Source of the DNA: Morella rubra
Taxonomy: Eukaryota > Streptophyta > Magnoliopsida > Fagales > Myricaceae
Assembly (NCBI GenBank): GCA_003952965.2
Contig: CM025850.1
Coordinates: 11,660,962-11,724,961, forward strand
Reading direction: 5' to 3'
DNA: 64,000 bases
Numbering within the stretch: position 1 is the first letter of the stretch; each line of letters begins with the position of its first letter. Under the pieces are notes generated by a model. It saw nothing but the letters and a program-made list of their open reading frames with translations. It searched no databases and was not told the DNA's origin. The translations under genes and the position numbers were made by a program. Positions 1 through 12,647 of the stretch are shown here, piece after piece.

Positions 1-1450
<1,450 letters not shown>

Positions 1451-2141
1451 CAGGGTCGTTTCTAAAATAAACGAGGCCTCAGGCGAAACTATAAAAAGAG
1501 GTCATTTTATAATAAATTATAAATTATTATATTAAATATAAAATATCAATAAATTTTAGTTAAAAATTATTCTTTTACTTTTTGATATGAAAAATTACTT
1601 ATCAAAGTTTTGTATTCAAGATTTGTTAATAGATTATTTTCAATTGATAATATAGTTAATCCATTTAATCTTTCTTGCATCATAATAGATTTAGATATGA
1701 TTTTATTAATTTTAGTTTTGAAAAATTTCTTTCCATAAAAGCAACAGCTTTTTTTTTTTAAAATTTATATCCTGATTCGTATTTTCTATTAGACAAATAA
1801 AGTATAAAACTAATTTAAAAGTTGAAAGGTTAGGATAGTAGCACCTATGATGAAGAATTAAGAAACGGCTAAAAGTTGGAAGTCTTTTTTTTTTTTTTTT
1901 TCAATTTTAAAATTGGAAGTCATCTCCTTTGAAATTTTGAATTATGTTTTTCTTTGCATTAAATGGGGATTTCAAAATGTTTAACTGATATTTTGAGACT
2001 TATTTTTTCTTTTGTTAAGTTAAAATATTTAAATTGGGACTATAACCTATTAAATATTAATTAAAATAGAAAGTTGGGGGCCTTCCTATTTTGGGTGGCC
2101 TTAAGCAACCGCCTAGGCTGCTTTTGCTCAGAGACGCCCCT
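1451..2141 (-). mobile_element. hAT-like element remnant 1 (left arm)
   Basis: Mirror of 45683-46375. The ends are imperfect terminal inverted repeats beginning CAGGGTCGTTTCT on one side and AGGGGCGTCTCTGAG on the other. The minus-strand segment 1567-1742 corresponds to the hAT transposase dimerisation-domain remnant of the right arm but is one base shorter, which breaks the frame. Apart from that segment the element is AT-rich and non-coding, so it is non-autonomous. I found no convincing target-site duplication. Confidence 0.6.
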
Positions 2142-2408
2142 ATCCACATACGCACATAATCTTAAGATCTAGTGGCTCGAATGCTGTTCATCTTGGCAAC
2201 ATCTTTGGGTAACATTAATAACATTCCACACAGCGTTCATACGAGCTAACTGTGCAAACATCTTCAAAAGCTAGCTCAAGGGGAGGGAGCCCTAGAGATA
2301 CTCATGTGGGACTGATCTCATACTCTCATCTCTCTAAGTTTTCTCTCTTGTTAACTTTTTATATTAAAAAAATAAATAATATGGAACATTCATTTGACCA
2401 ATGGTAAA

Positions 2409-3103
2409 CCGAGGCGGCTCAACATTTTTGAGGCCTTAGGCAAATCAAAAAAATGAGTCCTTTTTAATTTTTTAAAAAATTTAAAAATTTAAAATTGAAC
2501 CATAAATTTGCATCTTGCATTTCTAGATGCAAAATTGCTAATTAAACTTTTGTATTCAAGTTTACCTAATAAATCAGTTTCGATAAATAAAACTGCTAAA
2601 CCGCTTAATCTATCGCGAGACATAGTTGTTTATAAATAATTTTTTATAATCTTTAGTTTTGAAAAACTTCTTTCTTTAGATGAGGTATGGTAAATAATAT
2701 TCGATATGCAATAAAACTATTTGAAAAATAATTTAGGTCTTTTATTAGATTAAGATTTTTGATGATTGCGCTTTAGAAAAAAATGTCTCGATGGTTTGGA
2801 TTTATTTTTGGAATTAAAAGTTTTAAAAGAAGTTTAAATTCAAATTTATCAGGGAAGATATTGCTTTATTTTCAATTTTAATTTTATAAACTAATTTTTA
2901 AATATTCCTATTTTGTAGGCCTTTTATTAAGTTTTATATGGAAAAAATTTAGGCTTTTTTTCTTCCTCTTAATTTTAATTTTATTATAATATAAAACCTT
3001 CATAATTAAAATTTGTAATTTTACTATATTAGACCTTCATAATAGGGCCTTCCTAATTAGGGGGCATTGCCTCACTTGCCTACCCTTTTTAGCCGCCCCT
3101 CGG
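2409..3103 (-). mobile_element. hAT-like element remnant 2 (left arm)
   Basis: Mirror of 44723-45415. The termini read CCGAGGCGGCTCAA and, inverted, CCGAGGGGCGGCTAAA, which is a clear imperfect inverted-repeat pair. The segment 2505-2684 encodes, on the minus strand, a second degraded hAT dimerisation-domain remnant with an in-frame stop. The element is related to remnant 1 about 300 bp away. Confidence 0.6.
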
Positions 3104-3711
3104 TAAATAACTAAATATTCCCGATTCCACATGCCACCAATCACTCCTCTGAAATTAATTTGAAATCAAGACTAGGTAGATGATTTCTGTAAATCACAGC
3201 TTTCATAATCATTATAACTAGCTAGAAGACATGGTACGCGTACAACATGGTTGATAGTGCTATTATTTTGAAAAGAGAGTTGATATTGCTAGTTTCTAGG
3301 ACATGTTTTTCATTTTCAATTTTAATTTTATAAACTAATTCTTAAATATTCCTATTTTGTAGTCCTTTCATTAAGTTTTATATGGAAAAAATTTAGGTTT
3401 TTTTTCTTCCTCTTAATTTTAATTTTACTATAATACAATGTCTTCATAATTAAATTTTTTTAATTTTACTTTAATATAAGACCTCCATAATAGGGGCCTT
3501 CCTAATTAAGGGGCAACGATTGCCTCACTTGTCTACCCTTTTTAGCCGCCCCTAATAGTAAATAACCAAATATTCCCGATTCCACATGCCACCAATCACT
3601 CCTCTGAAATTAATTTGAAATCAAGACTAGGTAGATGATTTCTGTAAATCACAGCTTTCATAATCATTATAACTAGCTAGAAGCCATGGTACGCGTACAA
3701 CATGGTTGATA
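2864..3711. repeat. ~450-bp tandem segmental duplication (left arm)
   Basis: Sequence from about 2864-3255 recurs at about 3307-3711 with small differences. Shared landmarks are CCGATTCCACATGCCACCAA (near 3121 and 3576), CTAGCTAGAAG followed by a CATGGTACGCGTACAAC stretch, and GTTTTATATGGAAAAAATTTAGG. The unit contains one terminus of hAT remnant 2 plus its flank, so the duplication arose after insertion. The mirror is 44113-44960. Confidence 0.8.
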
Positions 3712-6700
3712 ATTGTACCAAATTATGGTTGATACTTCTCCAAAACTTTTCCGCAATCAGAGGGTGGCAGCTAGCTAGCGTTTGTGGGTCCATATTAATT
3801 CCATTCACCCCGAAAATGAAACCAAAATTTTGTAGCATTCTTATCGGATCGGTGTTTGCACGCATGATCCATTTTCTACTGGCCATCTATGGTGGTACAC
3901 TCTGATGAAGACCCTACGATTTTCGATAGGTGAAGGGTATTATCTGTTATAGTGATTTCGCTGCTCGGATTATTATCTCTAGTCTTTTCAAATATCCATG
4001 CAAACGAAGTTTATTTGTCCACAAAGCAATGCCCAAAAATGTCGCAAATCAAATTGAGTGCAGGCTGCAAAAGCATAAGCTATAGTCTTATACGAAATTA
4101 GAGCACTGATGCCTCGGGGATATAAGAACCAAAATGGGCAATTGTATACTATAATTATGCTAAAGATAAAATATCTATTATGAGAATAATGTGCTGGCTA
4201 GCTTACCAGATATAGGTATAGAGACTAGAGAGCACATTGCCCCATCAGTACGCACCGTTTTCTTGATACCCCATTTCCTCATACTTCACTTTCACAGAAA
4301 TTAATTTCAAATTAAGGAAATGGGTATTAGGAAAAATATTGTCTTTTTCTCGCAAATGGGTGCGTGATCTCTCTCCTTATAATCGCAATCACTTTAGAAA
4401 GACACGGGCGGGTTCGGTGAGAGTTGTTGATGCTTTACAGCAAACTTTGATTAGTACATTGTTCCGCTGCCAGGCTTGACCAAAGCTACCGATCAATCAA
4501 AAGATTCAAAACGATCTCAATTTGTTTCCAATTAAGAAAATGTCCCTACTTTGCTAGCTGTAGGAGAAATTTCAGACGCCTAGAACATCATATGCTACCG
4601 ACATTTTAAATGTAAAATTTGCTATTTACGTCAGAATTTACGATGTGGGACTCGAAATTCTCTAATTAACGAGATTTAACTGTTTTTCTTTGTCTGGTTC
4701 CTCCAAACATGAACGGTACTTCGCCAGTGATTGATCAAACTTCAGAGACAATAATATGTCACCAGGAAGCAGCAAAATAGTTTTGATCTGAGAAAAAAAA
4801 GGCACTAATTAATTTGGTTTTACAGAGAAAGTGGAGCCTCCCATTCTAGAAAGTAAAGCAAACGACAAAGCAACCAACGTACGATCCCGAACCAAGTAGT
4901 GGCCATTATTTGTTTCGCATTCGATTCTCCACCCTGGCATGGTGGCATCGTCCGTACCATTTTCTACGGATTCATCGGTACCCGGTTGACTCGAAAAACC
5001 GGTGCAAGCTCAGCCACATGGCAATCATGCCTCAATATTCATGCGTGCTCCGTCTATGTAATTTTAGAGAGGAAAAATCAGTGAGGTGTAATTTTTTTTT
5101 AATCTAGACACACTAATGTACATATAATTTCAGACATTTAGAATTAGCGATATATATTCCAAAAAAGAGAGAGAAAAAACTAAGCGAATAAGAATCTATA
5201 AATCGGTCAATAATACGATAAGCATATATCTTTGATTCTGTCTCTTTATTAGTAGAAACAGACCTTTAAAACATGGTGTAAGTTTTAGATAAAATATATA
5301 CTTAATGGCATCTAATACTTTAATAAAGTTTAAAAGAATCTATCTTGAAAGAAACAGTAGATAAGGTTTGAAACAAGTTCCATGTTGGAACAAATATTGT
5401 TCATCCTACTTGTGGCACTTCCATCCGATACAATAAAAGGTGTGAAAAATAAAATTGTGCATAACTATACAAAGCGATAACTGTGATTTAAAAAAATAAA
5501 TCTAATGTTGGAATCTGTCCATGTTATTTAACGAATCACATCAAGGTTGACCAGTTATTTTGTCTCATCACTTCATTAAATGACATAATTAACTTTGAAA
5601 TATTATACTTGTTTATTTGAATCCCTTATTTTGTATGACTTTACACATTGATTTATCTTTGCATAAAATCGTTTGTCTTTTCATCCTCAAGTTTTTATTC
5701 TCGGACTTTCTACATAATTCAAGCTTTGCGTTTGTAGATTTGGAATCCGAACAAAATTTTAGGATATTTGAATGCTATGGGAACGATACGATTCACCCTC
5801 ACTCTGTTTCTTTTACATCCACGACTGATCCATGTGTACTGCAAAGACGGCAAGGTTTTGAGGTTTGTATTGTCAGCCAAGTCTGGACTATGTGGTTACT
5901 AGCTGAGAATCTAACGTGGCCCAAGCGGCCGGGACCGAAATTTCGTACACACGTTTAAATCTGATGTGACCAGGAAGTTGGGCTGATATAGATGTCCATA
6001 TGAATTAGTGGGACTTTTAGCTGGGCCTCCACCTTGAGTAGCAAGTCCCTAACCTGCCCACAAAAGAGAGAGAAAACAGAAGTCCCCTAACCTTTTTGAT
6101 GACGCGTAATAGTACATTTTCACTATTATAAATAAATACATGATATATAAATATTTTAGTGCAATTACTTTAATGCGCTTGTCCTCTTGAGAGTAATTTA
6201 GGATACAGTTGTAAAAACACCTTAGTCAGATAGTACAAAGTATACATTTTTTTATAATTTTATCTTTTGATTGTTAATTAATTAAATCAATTGAATATCA
6301 TTAAGTTTGACTTGAGACAATCTTTTATCTGTTTGTTTTTATTTTCGAATAATGCTTTGTTTCCGCACTATTTATCTTATATGATTGAGTAAGTTTTATC
6401 TAGTCTATCACAATGTCCATTAGCCTAAGAGTTTGAGAGAGTTGGGCCTAAAGTTTAACATTTGGGATAGATTGAGAGGCTCAAATTCTCATTCTTTCCT
6501 CTTACAAGCAAAAAAAATAAATTAGAAATTGGAGTCTTTCCTATAGAGAGATTCCTCTGATGCTTTTGTTAATCGTCATTTTTTTTATATCTTTTGTTTA
6601 CTAATTTGATTATTAGAGAGAGAAAGAGAGTATGAGAGATAGTTTGAGTTAGTCTAAGTACCCCTCTGTTTTGCCTCTTTTTTTCTCTTATATCCTTATT

Positions 6701-8154
6701 CTTTTCTTGTCTGGGCTGGGCTTTGATGGGCCGCGACTTTGCATCTTTCTCTGTCTCCTCTTTTTTTTCACCAAAGGTCGACGGTGTCAGGATTGGTCCC
6801 CCTCTTGAATGGCTTGGGTAGACTGATTTTTCACCTTTTCCTTCTGCCTTTTTGGACCGTTAGTCACTAAGTGGATAGAGAGTAATCATAGCCTCAAAGC
6901 ATCAATTGTCAGGTTCTTTTATGGACCTTCACTTACTAAAGGGCAGATGTTGCATCGAATGGACTGATCATTGCCTTACTATTTTGGGCCTCTGATTATG
7001 AGCTTTTGTAGTAGAAAAAGTTCCTTCTCCATCGTCATAGATAAATCCTCACCTTACCTTTATATTTCTTTTTCATTGGGTCATATTATTAAGGTCAAAT
7101 CTGCTAGTAAATATTGCACTGTTGATGTCAATTAAACTTGAGTCTTTTTTTTTTTTTAGTGAATGAATTTGAGATTGATTAGTAGTTTTGGTAATATTGT
7201 AATGATAATAATAGTTATGACTTAAACTGAATATTCTAGGACAAGAGAATACTTCTAAAACCGTGGCGAGATAAAATTTCTAAAACAAAGATTAACTCCG
7301 CCCCAAACTTTTGTTTGTTACTTGCGCTGCGTGATGTCGTCTAGACCCCTCCTGTTTGCTAATTTTTCTAATTTTACAAATTAGTTTTAGAAGTGGGGAG
7401 TGTTTTTCTTGTTTTGTCCCGCGCGTGAGTCACCGACTTTGCTCTGCTAGTCACCAACTTCTCCTGCTAAGACTTTGTTTGGGAGGCACATATTTTTTTT
7501 TTAAAAAAATTTTTGTTCAATCTTTGTTTTTCATAAACTTTTATACTTCTCTACAAAGTTTAATCCCTTTTTCCGCAAGCTTTAATATCTTCTTACTAGT
7601 TTCAACAATTTTTTTTTTTTATAAATTCTATACACTATCTCCAACAAAAAGATAAAAACAAAAAATGGCCAACAAAAGAATAAAAACAAAAAATGAGGGC
7701 AGATCCAGCTCGAACTAGTGAACAGTCGGAGAGCATCTCGGTCGATGTTAAGATGGGGGATCGGACCAGGAAGTGGCGAGTGGGAGTGGGACCCACTTTC
7801 TCTCATATTTTTTTTTTTTAAAATTTTTAATTTTTTAACTCTCCCCTCTTAAAAGTATAAACGATAAAACTACCCAACTCCCATCATTTTGTATTCCTCT
7901 TCCCACGTTCCACCCTGGCATCTCTCGTCCGTACCCTGTCGCCATCTTCGTCTCGATTCCCTTCCATACCGCCTACCTCCTCAACCGGTCAGCCTTACCC
8001 TCCATCCCCCTCACGCGTGTCGTCCTCCCTCTAAGCCTGACTCTCCACACGTGCGTACTCCCCCCACCCGCATAGTCATGGAAACGTATGCGCCCCTTCT
8101 TTCTGTGGTGCAATTGGTGCAACAAAATAAAAGTTAGAGAGAGAAAGAGAACCG
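3712..8154. other. Gene-free stretch, left arm
   Basis: No coding region is supported. Open frames here are short and lack family motifs. The sequence is AT-rich with scattered homopolymers. A pyrimidine-rich patch at 7890-8060 lies upstream of the WRC gene and may belong to its promoter. Around 7450-7630 the sequence resembles one end of a MITE (CTTTGTTTGGGAGGC), but no matching opposite end was found. The mirror is about 39667-44112. Confidence 0.5.
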
Positions 8155-8402
8155 AGATATATTAAAAAGCATAAAAATTTCTCTTGGTCTCGGGGGTTGT
8201 AGTAGTAGTAGTAGTATATGGTCTTGCACTCTCTCTCTCTATCTCTCTCTCCCTTTCTTTCTCTCGACCTCCCTGTGAAATCTGACCTGAAAGATCATCT
8301 CCAGGTCTGAGTGCGTGAATACTCTTTCTTTTCAGACCAGCGAAAAGTCTCTTAGTCGGATAGAGCGAGAGATCAAAGATTCAAAATCCCGTCTTTGCAC
8401 CG
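8155..8402 (+). promoter_or_regulatory. Probable promoter and 5' leader of the WRC gene (left arm)
   Basis: A TATA-like TATATTAAAAAGCATAAAA lies at about 8158-8176, followed by a (GTA)n run around 8199-8217 and a long CT-rich microsatellite at 8227-8270. The coding start follows at 8403. CT-rich leaders of this kind are common in plant 5' UTRs. The exact transcription start cannot be read from sequence. The mirror is 39419-39666. Confidence 0.4.
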
Positions 8403-10214
8403 ATGAGGATCCGGAAACGCCAGGTGCCCTTCCCTCTCTCGTCCCTCTTTCCGGTTCCTCTCTCAGATCCCCACCTCGACCGGTCTCCGGAGGTGCAACT
8501 CCAACTCCACGAGCCGAAGGCCTCGCACCCACTTGGAAATCTCACCCCACAAAGCGATAGAGATGCCCAGTTTGATCATCAGCCGTCTGATCAACCCCAT
8601 CTACTTCTCTCGCCGATCGGAGGGGGAAGCAGTGGCCTGGATTGCTCTGATCATGCTAGTGGGGCACACGAGGAGAGCAACAAGGAAGATTGTTTGGTCA
8701 GTGAAACAATCTTCTATTATTAATTTTTACTGTTGTCAGTTTTATGCGGGTTTGTTGGGGTGCACTTTGGTTCAATGTGCCCTAAAGAGGCAAGGGTATG
8801 GATTTGCTTGATGCTAAATTCGTGTGCCTAGAAGGGGGCACATTAGGGACAAGCATGGGTGTGTGGATCATATATTTGTTGTGATTTTTCAGGAGTTGTT
8901 GCAAGGCGAAGATGAGAGAGGAGGGGAAGAGAAGGGTAATGATATCAGGTAAGAAAGGGAGGCAAAAAAAGCTAACCCATGTTCTGCTTATCTTTCATGA
9001 AATCTTGTAGTAAAAAAGGTGAAAAGACGGAGACCCATAACCTGATTTTACCTGCGAGAAAAATTAAAAGAAAAAGGAAAATAGAAAATACTGTAAGTGG
9101 AAATACTGTTTAAGGTGTTTTTATATCAGTGTTGGCTAGCCACCATTCCTTCCCATCTAATCTAAAGCTAGTCTTTTTTCTTTTCTATTTTTCTTTTTTT
9201 ATCTCGATCTTGGCTAACTAATTTGCCCATGCGGTGCACGTTAGCGTGGGTTGATGGTCCCATCTACCATGTATCTGGCTCTATATTGCACCTCTTTTTC
9301 CTTTTGGATTTTTTTGGTTGCTGTAAATTTTATGTATGTGGTTGTGGATCTTCTGGGTCTGGTTTGGTTTTAGGAAGCGAAGCATCGTGGGTGCAGAAAC
9401 AGTTATCGGGGTTATTCAGGAATCAAGTGCTACTCATCCAGGTAAAGGTTATTTCTGAAGATATATTCAGTCGTAGAATCTCTACCATTAGATAGCATCC
9501 AATGTTGTGTTATATATGGTCGTTGTGTGGCTGCAATATCATATAGCATCTGGGAGATGGTGTGACGGAGAGAAAGCATTTCCACCGAAGAAGAGGAGGA
9601 GTACCTTCGAGAGAAGAGCAAATGAAGACGCGATAATGGAGAAAGAAAAGAAGATGAAGACTAAGATGAAGACGAAGATGAACAAGAAATGTGCCCCACT
9701 AAACGATGACGATCAAGAAGATCAAGTGAAAGAAACAAAAGAAGGTCTTGAGAATACCGGTGCAAAAAAGAGGGTTAGAGGTGGTGCACTTATGGAGGGA
9801 TCGAGGTGCAGTCGTGTTAATGGTAGAGGATGGAGGTGTTGTCAACAGACCCTTGTGGGATACTCTTTATGCGAGCATCACTTGGGCAAGGGAAGGCTAA
9901 GGAGCATGACTAGCGTCCGAAGTCGATCCTTGGCTGGCAATACCCCTTCAAAGATGGATGACTACTCCGATCCAACATCCGAATCTTCATCGTCGTTGCT
10001 GGAAAACAAACCAAACGATTCTGGTTTAGATAAGGATGGCCGTGACCAGGGTGAGGATGAAGATGATGATCAGAAGAAGCCATCGATGGTCTCGAAGAAA
10101 AGGATGAAGCTTGGGATGGTGAAAGCGCGTTCCATAAGCAGCTTGCTCGGCCAAACAAACAACGGGATTGTTGTGGCTGACGATCGATCAGAAGTTATGG
10201 GGCGGCAAAGCTAG
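8403..10214 (+). CDS. WRC-domain protein, four exons (left arm copy)
   Basis: Predicted exons are 8403-8696, 8893-8948, 9374-9441 and 9547-10214. All junctions have GT/AG borders and matching phases, giving 361 residues. The N-terminus (MRIRKRQVPFPLSSLFPVPL) is the start I associate with a conserved plant family of WRC proteins. A basic stretch KKRRSTFERR near residues 154-163 looks like a nuclear localisation signal. The WRC zinc-binding motif is complete: C227-x9-C237-x10-C248-x2-H251, with the Trp-Arg-Cys core. A Glu/Asp-rich tail follows. WRC domains occur in growth-regulating factors, but the QLQ domain of GRFs is absent, so this is not a GRF. A nuclear regulatory role is inferred and the function is unknown. 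The long frame starting at 9507 reads through intron 3 and is not the true start. Confidence 0.8.
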
Positions 10215-12597
10215 TGATGATGACTAGCTAATCCGTTTCTTGATCGATGGAAAACGATGAAGGTTCAGGTTTTGACGTTATTTCGCACTTGGTGCAACTA
10301 CTTTCAAACTTTGTGTTGGCGTTGGATAATGTTACTGAATAACAAATGCTTGATAATTAAGCTGTTTAATTAAGCTATAAGTTTCTCCTTCCTAGCTTTA
10401 ATCTTTTTATTTACTACTTTGTTGTTCAGGAGTGATATGTTTTCGATATTGAAGATCAAACACACTTTACGGGAGTTTATTTTGCGGTTTATGCATATTT
10501 TCTCGCAAATTAAGATAAGTTTTGCCTTTAACAACTAATTTTATATTATAAGGGAGGGAGCCAGTACCCCAGCAGACACATAATTTAGATGTACTATAGT
10601 ATACAATATCTTTGACCTCAGTATTTTTTGTTTTATATTTTACCAATGTCTCGATTATTATAATTAAGTCGTGTAGTCTTTAACTCAGTTATGCCTACGA
10701 TATATGCACCCAGTATATATAATTGAAACTTGAATCTTTAATTGGAGTAAAGCTAGCAAATTATATGAAATTAATTAATTATCTACAAAAGTTAAAGCAT
10801 TTTCAAGTTTTATCAAACTCCCAGTACTGGACCATTGGGATATTATAAGGAAAATAAAATCCGTGGGCTGATTTCTGCGTGATTAATGGACTTTAATCTT
10901 CAAACCTAATTTGGAAAAATTAAGCCACGGGGTTAATTTTGGTGATTAATGGACTTTAATTAGCATTTTTTAATTTAATGCAAAACTCTAAAGATTATAC
11001 CAATTATATTAGAAGAATGATGTAAGGGAGTTAAATAATATATGCATCTCTTTTTTACTTGTTTAAATCTGGCATTTGAAGGAGTTCTAATGTGAAAATA
11101 TTAGAATATATAGTTTTATGCTTCAAATAATACCAATTGTCGAATAATATATATATAAAAGGAGAAAAAACCAACTGGAGCCAATATTTTTAATTACGCG
11201 AAGGGCCGTCGGCCTGATCCGAAAAAGAGAAGCAGCTTATGGACAGTTGGCAAAAAGTCGTGTGACCGTGTCCACAGCTGGGTGGGGTGGGGTATTGCGG
11301 CCTGCATTCCACAATATTGAAGATTAAATTCCGCCTCCTAATATTTCGGTGAGATCCTTCTTGTACCAATTTTCCTCTTATATATGTTTGCCGAGGAATA
11401 TTCTAAAAGAAATACTTTTAGCTTCGCATAAATGGTTTGGGAAGAAATTGGAGCTTAGAAAAGAGCAGTACTTCAAAGTCGTTCGTTATTTGGAACAAAA
11501 ACGAAATGGAAATATTCTCGATCCCTGTCTCTCTCTCTCTCTCTCTCTGTCTCTCTATATTTAATAAGGACTTGCATATGGGTACAGCCGTATAGGTCGC
11601 TTGGTTCCTCAACAGTACTCACTCAGTACCCGAGTTAGCCTGAAAAGTATTACTCAGGACCACGGTGCTTCTTCAGGATCTGTATTTATAAATTTTTTTT
11701 TTAAACCAGCTAAATTAGACCTAAATCTCATATTGTACAAGGACCCCCTTATGGTTGAGGGATAGTGATTGGCGCTATTTGAGATATATTTTGGTTCTAT
11801 ATATAAATTAAAAATAGTGCTCAAGAAACTAGTTTGCAGTCTGTTTTGAAGAAAAGTCAATGGACATAAAGTAGGTGCTAGCGGTATTAATTAGGAAACA
11901 TGCGGAATTGGGAATTAATAGTTTCTTCAAGAAGTAATAATAATTAGTATAGAATATGTAAGAAATCTTGTAGATGACATGTGATAGAGCCAAAAATGTT
12001 CAGTAAGTTAGGGATGGTCTCCGTCGCAGTATTTTCAGGTCTAAAGATGACACGTACAAGAGAGCAACAAATAAGGCTAGAGTCACCACGAGGGTAAGAC
12101 TCTAATACCTAAGTAAATTTTTTTAAATGAGGTGGCGCAATCTGAGCGCTTGAATCGTAAAGATTGAATTTTAACCGTCCATCAGCAGCCATCAGCATAA
12201 TAAAACTCAGCACTATAACCGAACTCGTAAGCATAATGACTGTTTATCTAGAAAGAGACTCGTACCTGTTCATTTTTATAGAGGTTGAAGTAAACCCGCA
12301 GGTCTGTACATGTTTGGACATATGTAATTGGTCCTCGATTTCTCTTCCTATTATTGTGGTTCTTACTTGATTAGATTCGGATTCGATTGGGGTTGGCGGG
12401 ATGACTTTCCTTCCTTCCATCAACATGATCTCCAACAAGCAGAAACAACGGATGATCAGAAAGCTGAGTGCATGTAGCAATAGACCTCAGGAGGAATGAC
12501 ACTAACGCCTTACGTTTCTTATTAGAGGCACAAAATGAGGAGGTCCAATATTAAGCATCATTAAGGTTGACCACAAAATGAGATTAACAAGCAGAAG
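10215..12597. other. Gene-free stretch downstream of WRC (left arm)
   Basis: AT-rich sequence with no supported coding region. A (CT)n microsatellite at 11526-11557 differs in length and detail from its mirror at about 36264-36295. A stretch around 11185-11300 is comparatively GC-rich but has no long open frame. The mirror is 35224-37606. Confidence 0.5.
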
Positions 12598-12647
12598 TAT
12601 GACTTTGATTATGGCGTGATACGTATGACTTTGATTATGGCGTGATA
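12598..12647. repeat. 26-bp tandem duplication (left arm)
   Basis: The unit TATGACTTTGATTATGGCGT plus GATACG is present almost twice in direct succession (12598-12623 and 12624-12647). The mirror is 35174-35223. It is a simple local duplication with no recognised role. Confidence 0.85.

Noticed and set aside
9507-9546. Start of the 235-codon frame at 9507 as the beginning of the WRC gene
   Set aside because: These codons lie in intron 3. A phased acceptor at 9545-9546 and three upstream exons starting at 8403 give a better model with a family-like N-terminus.
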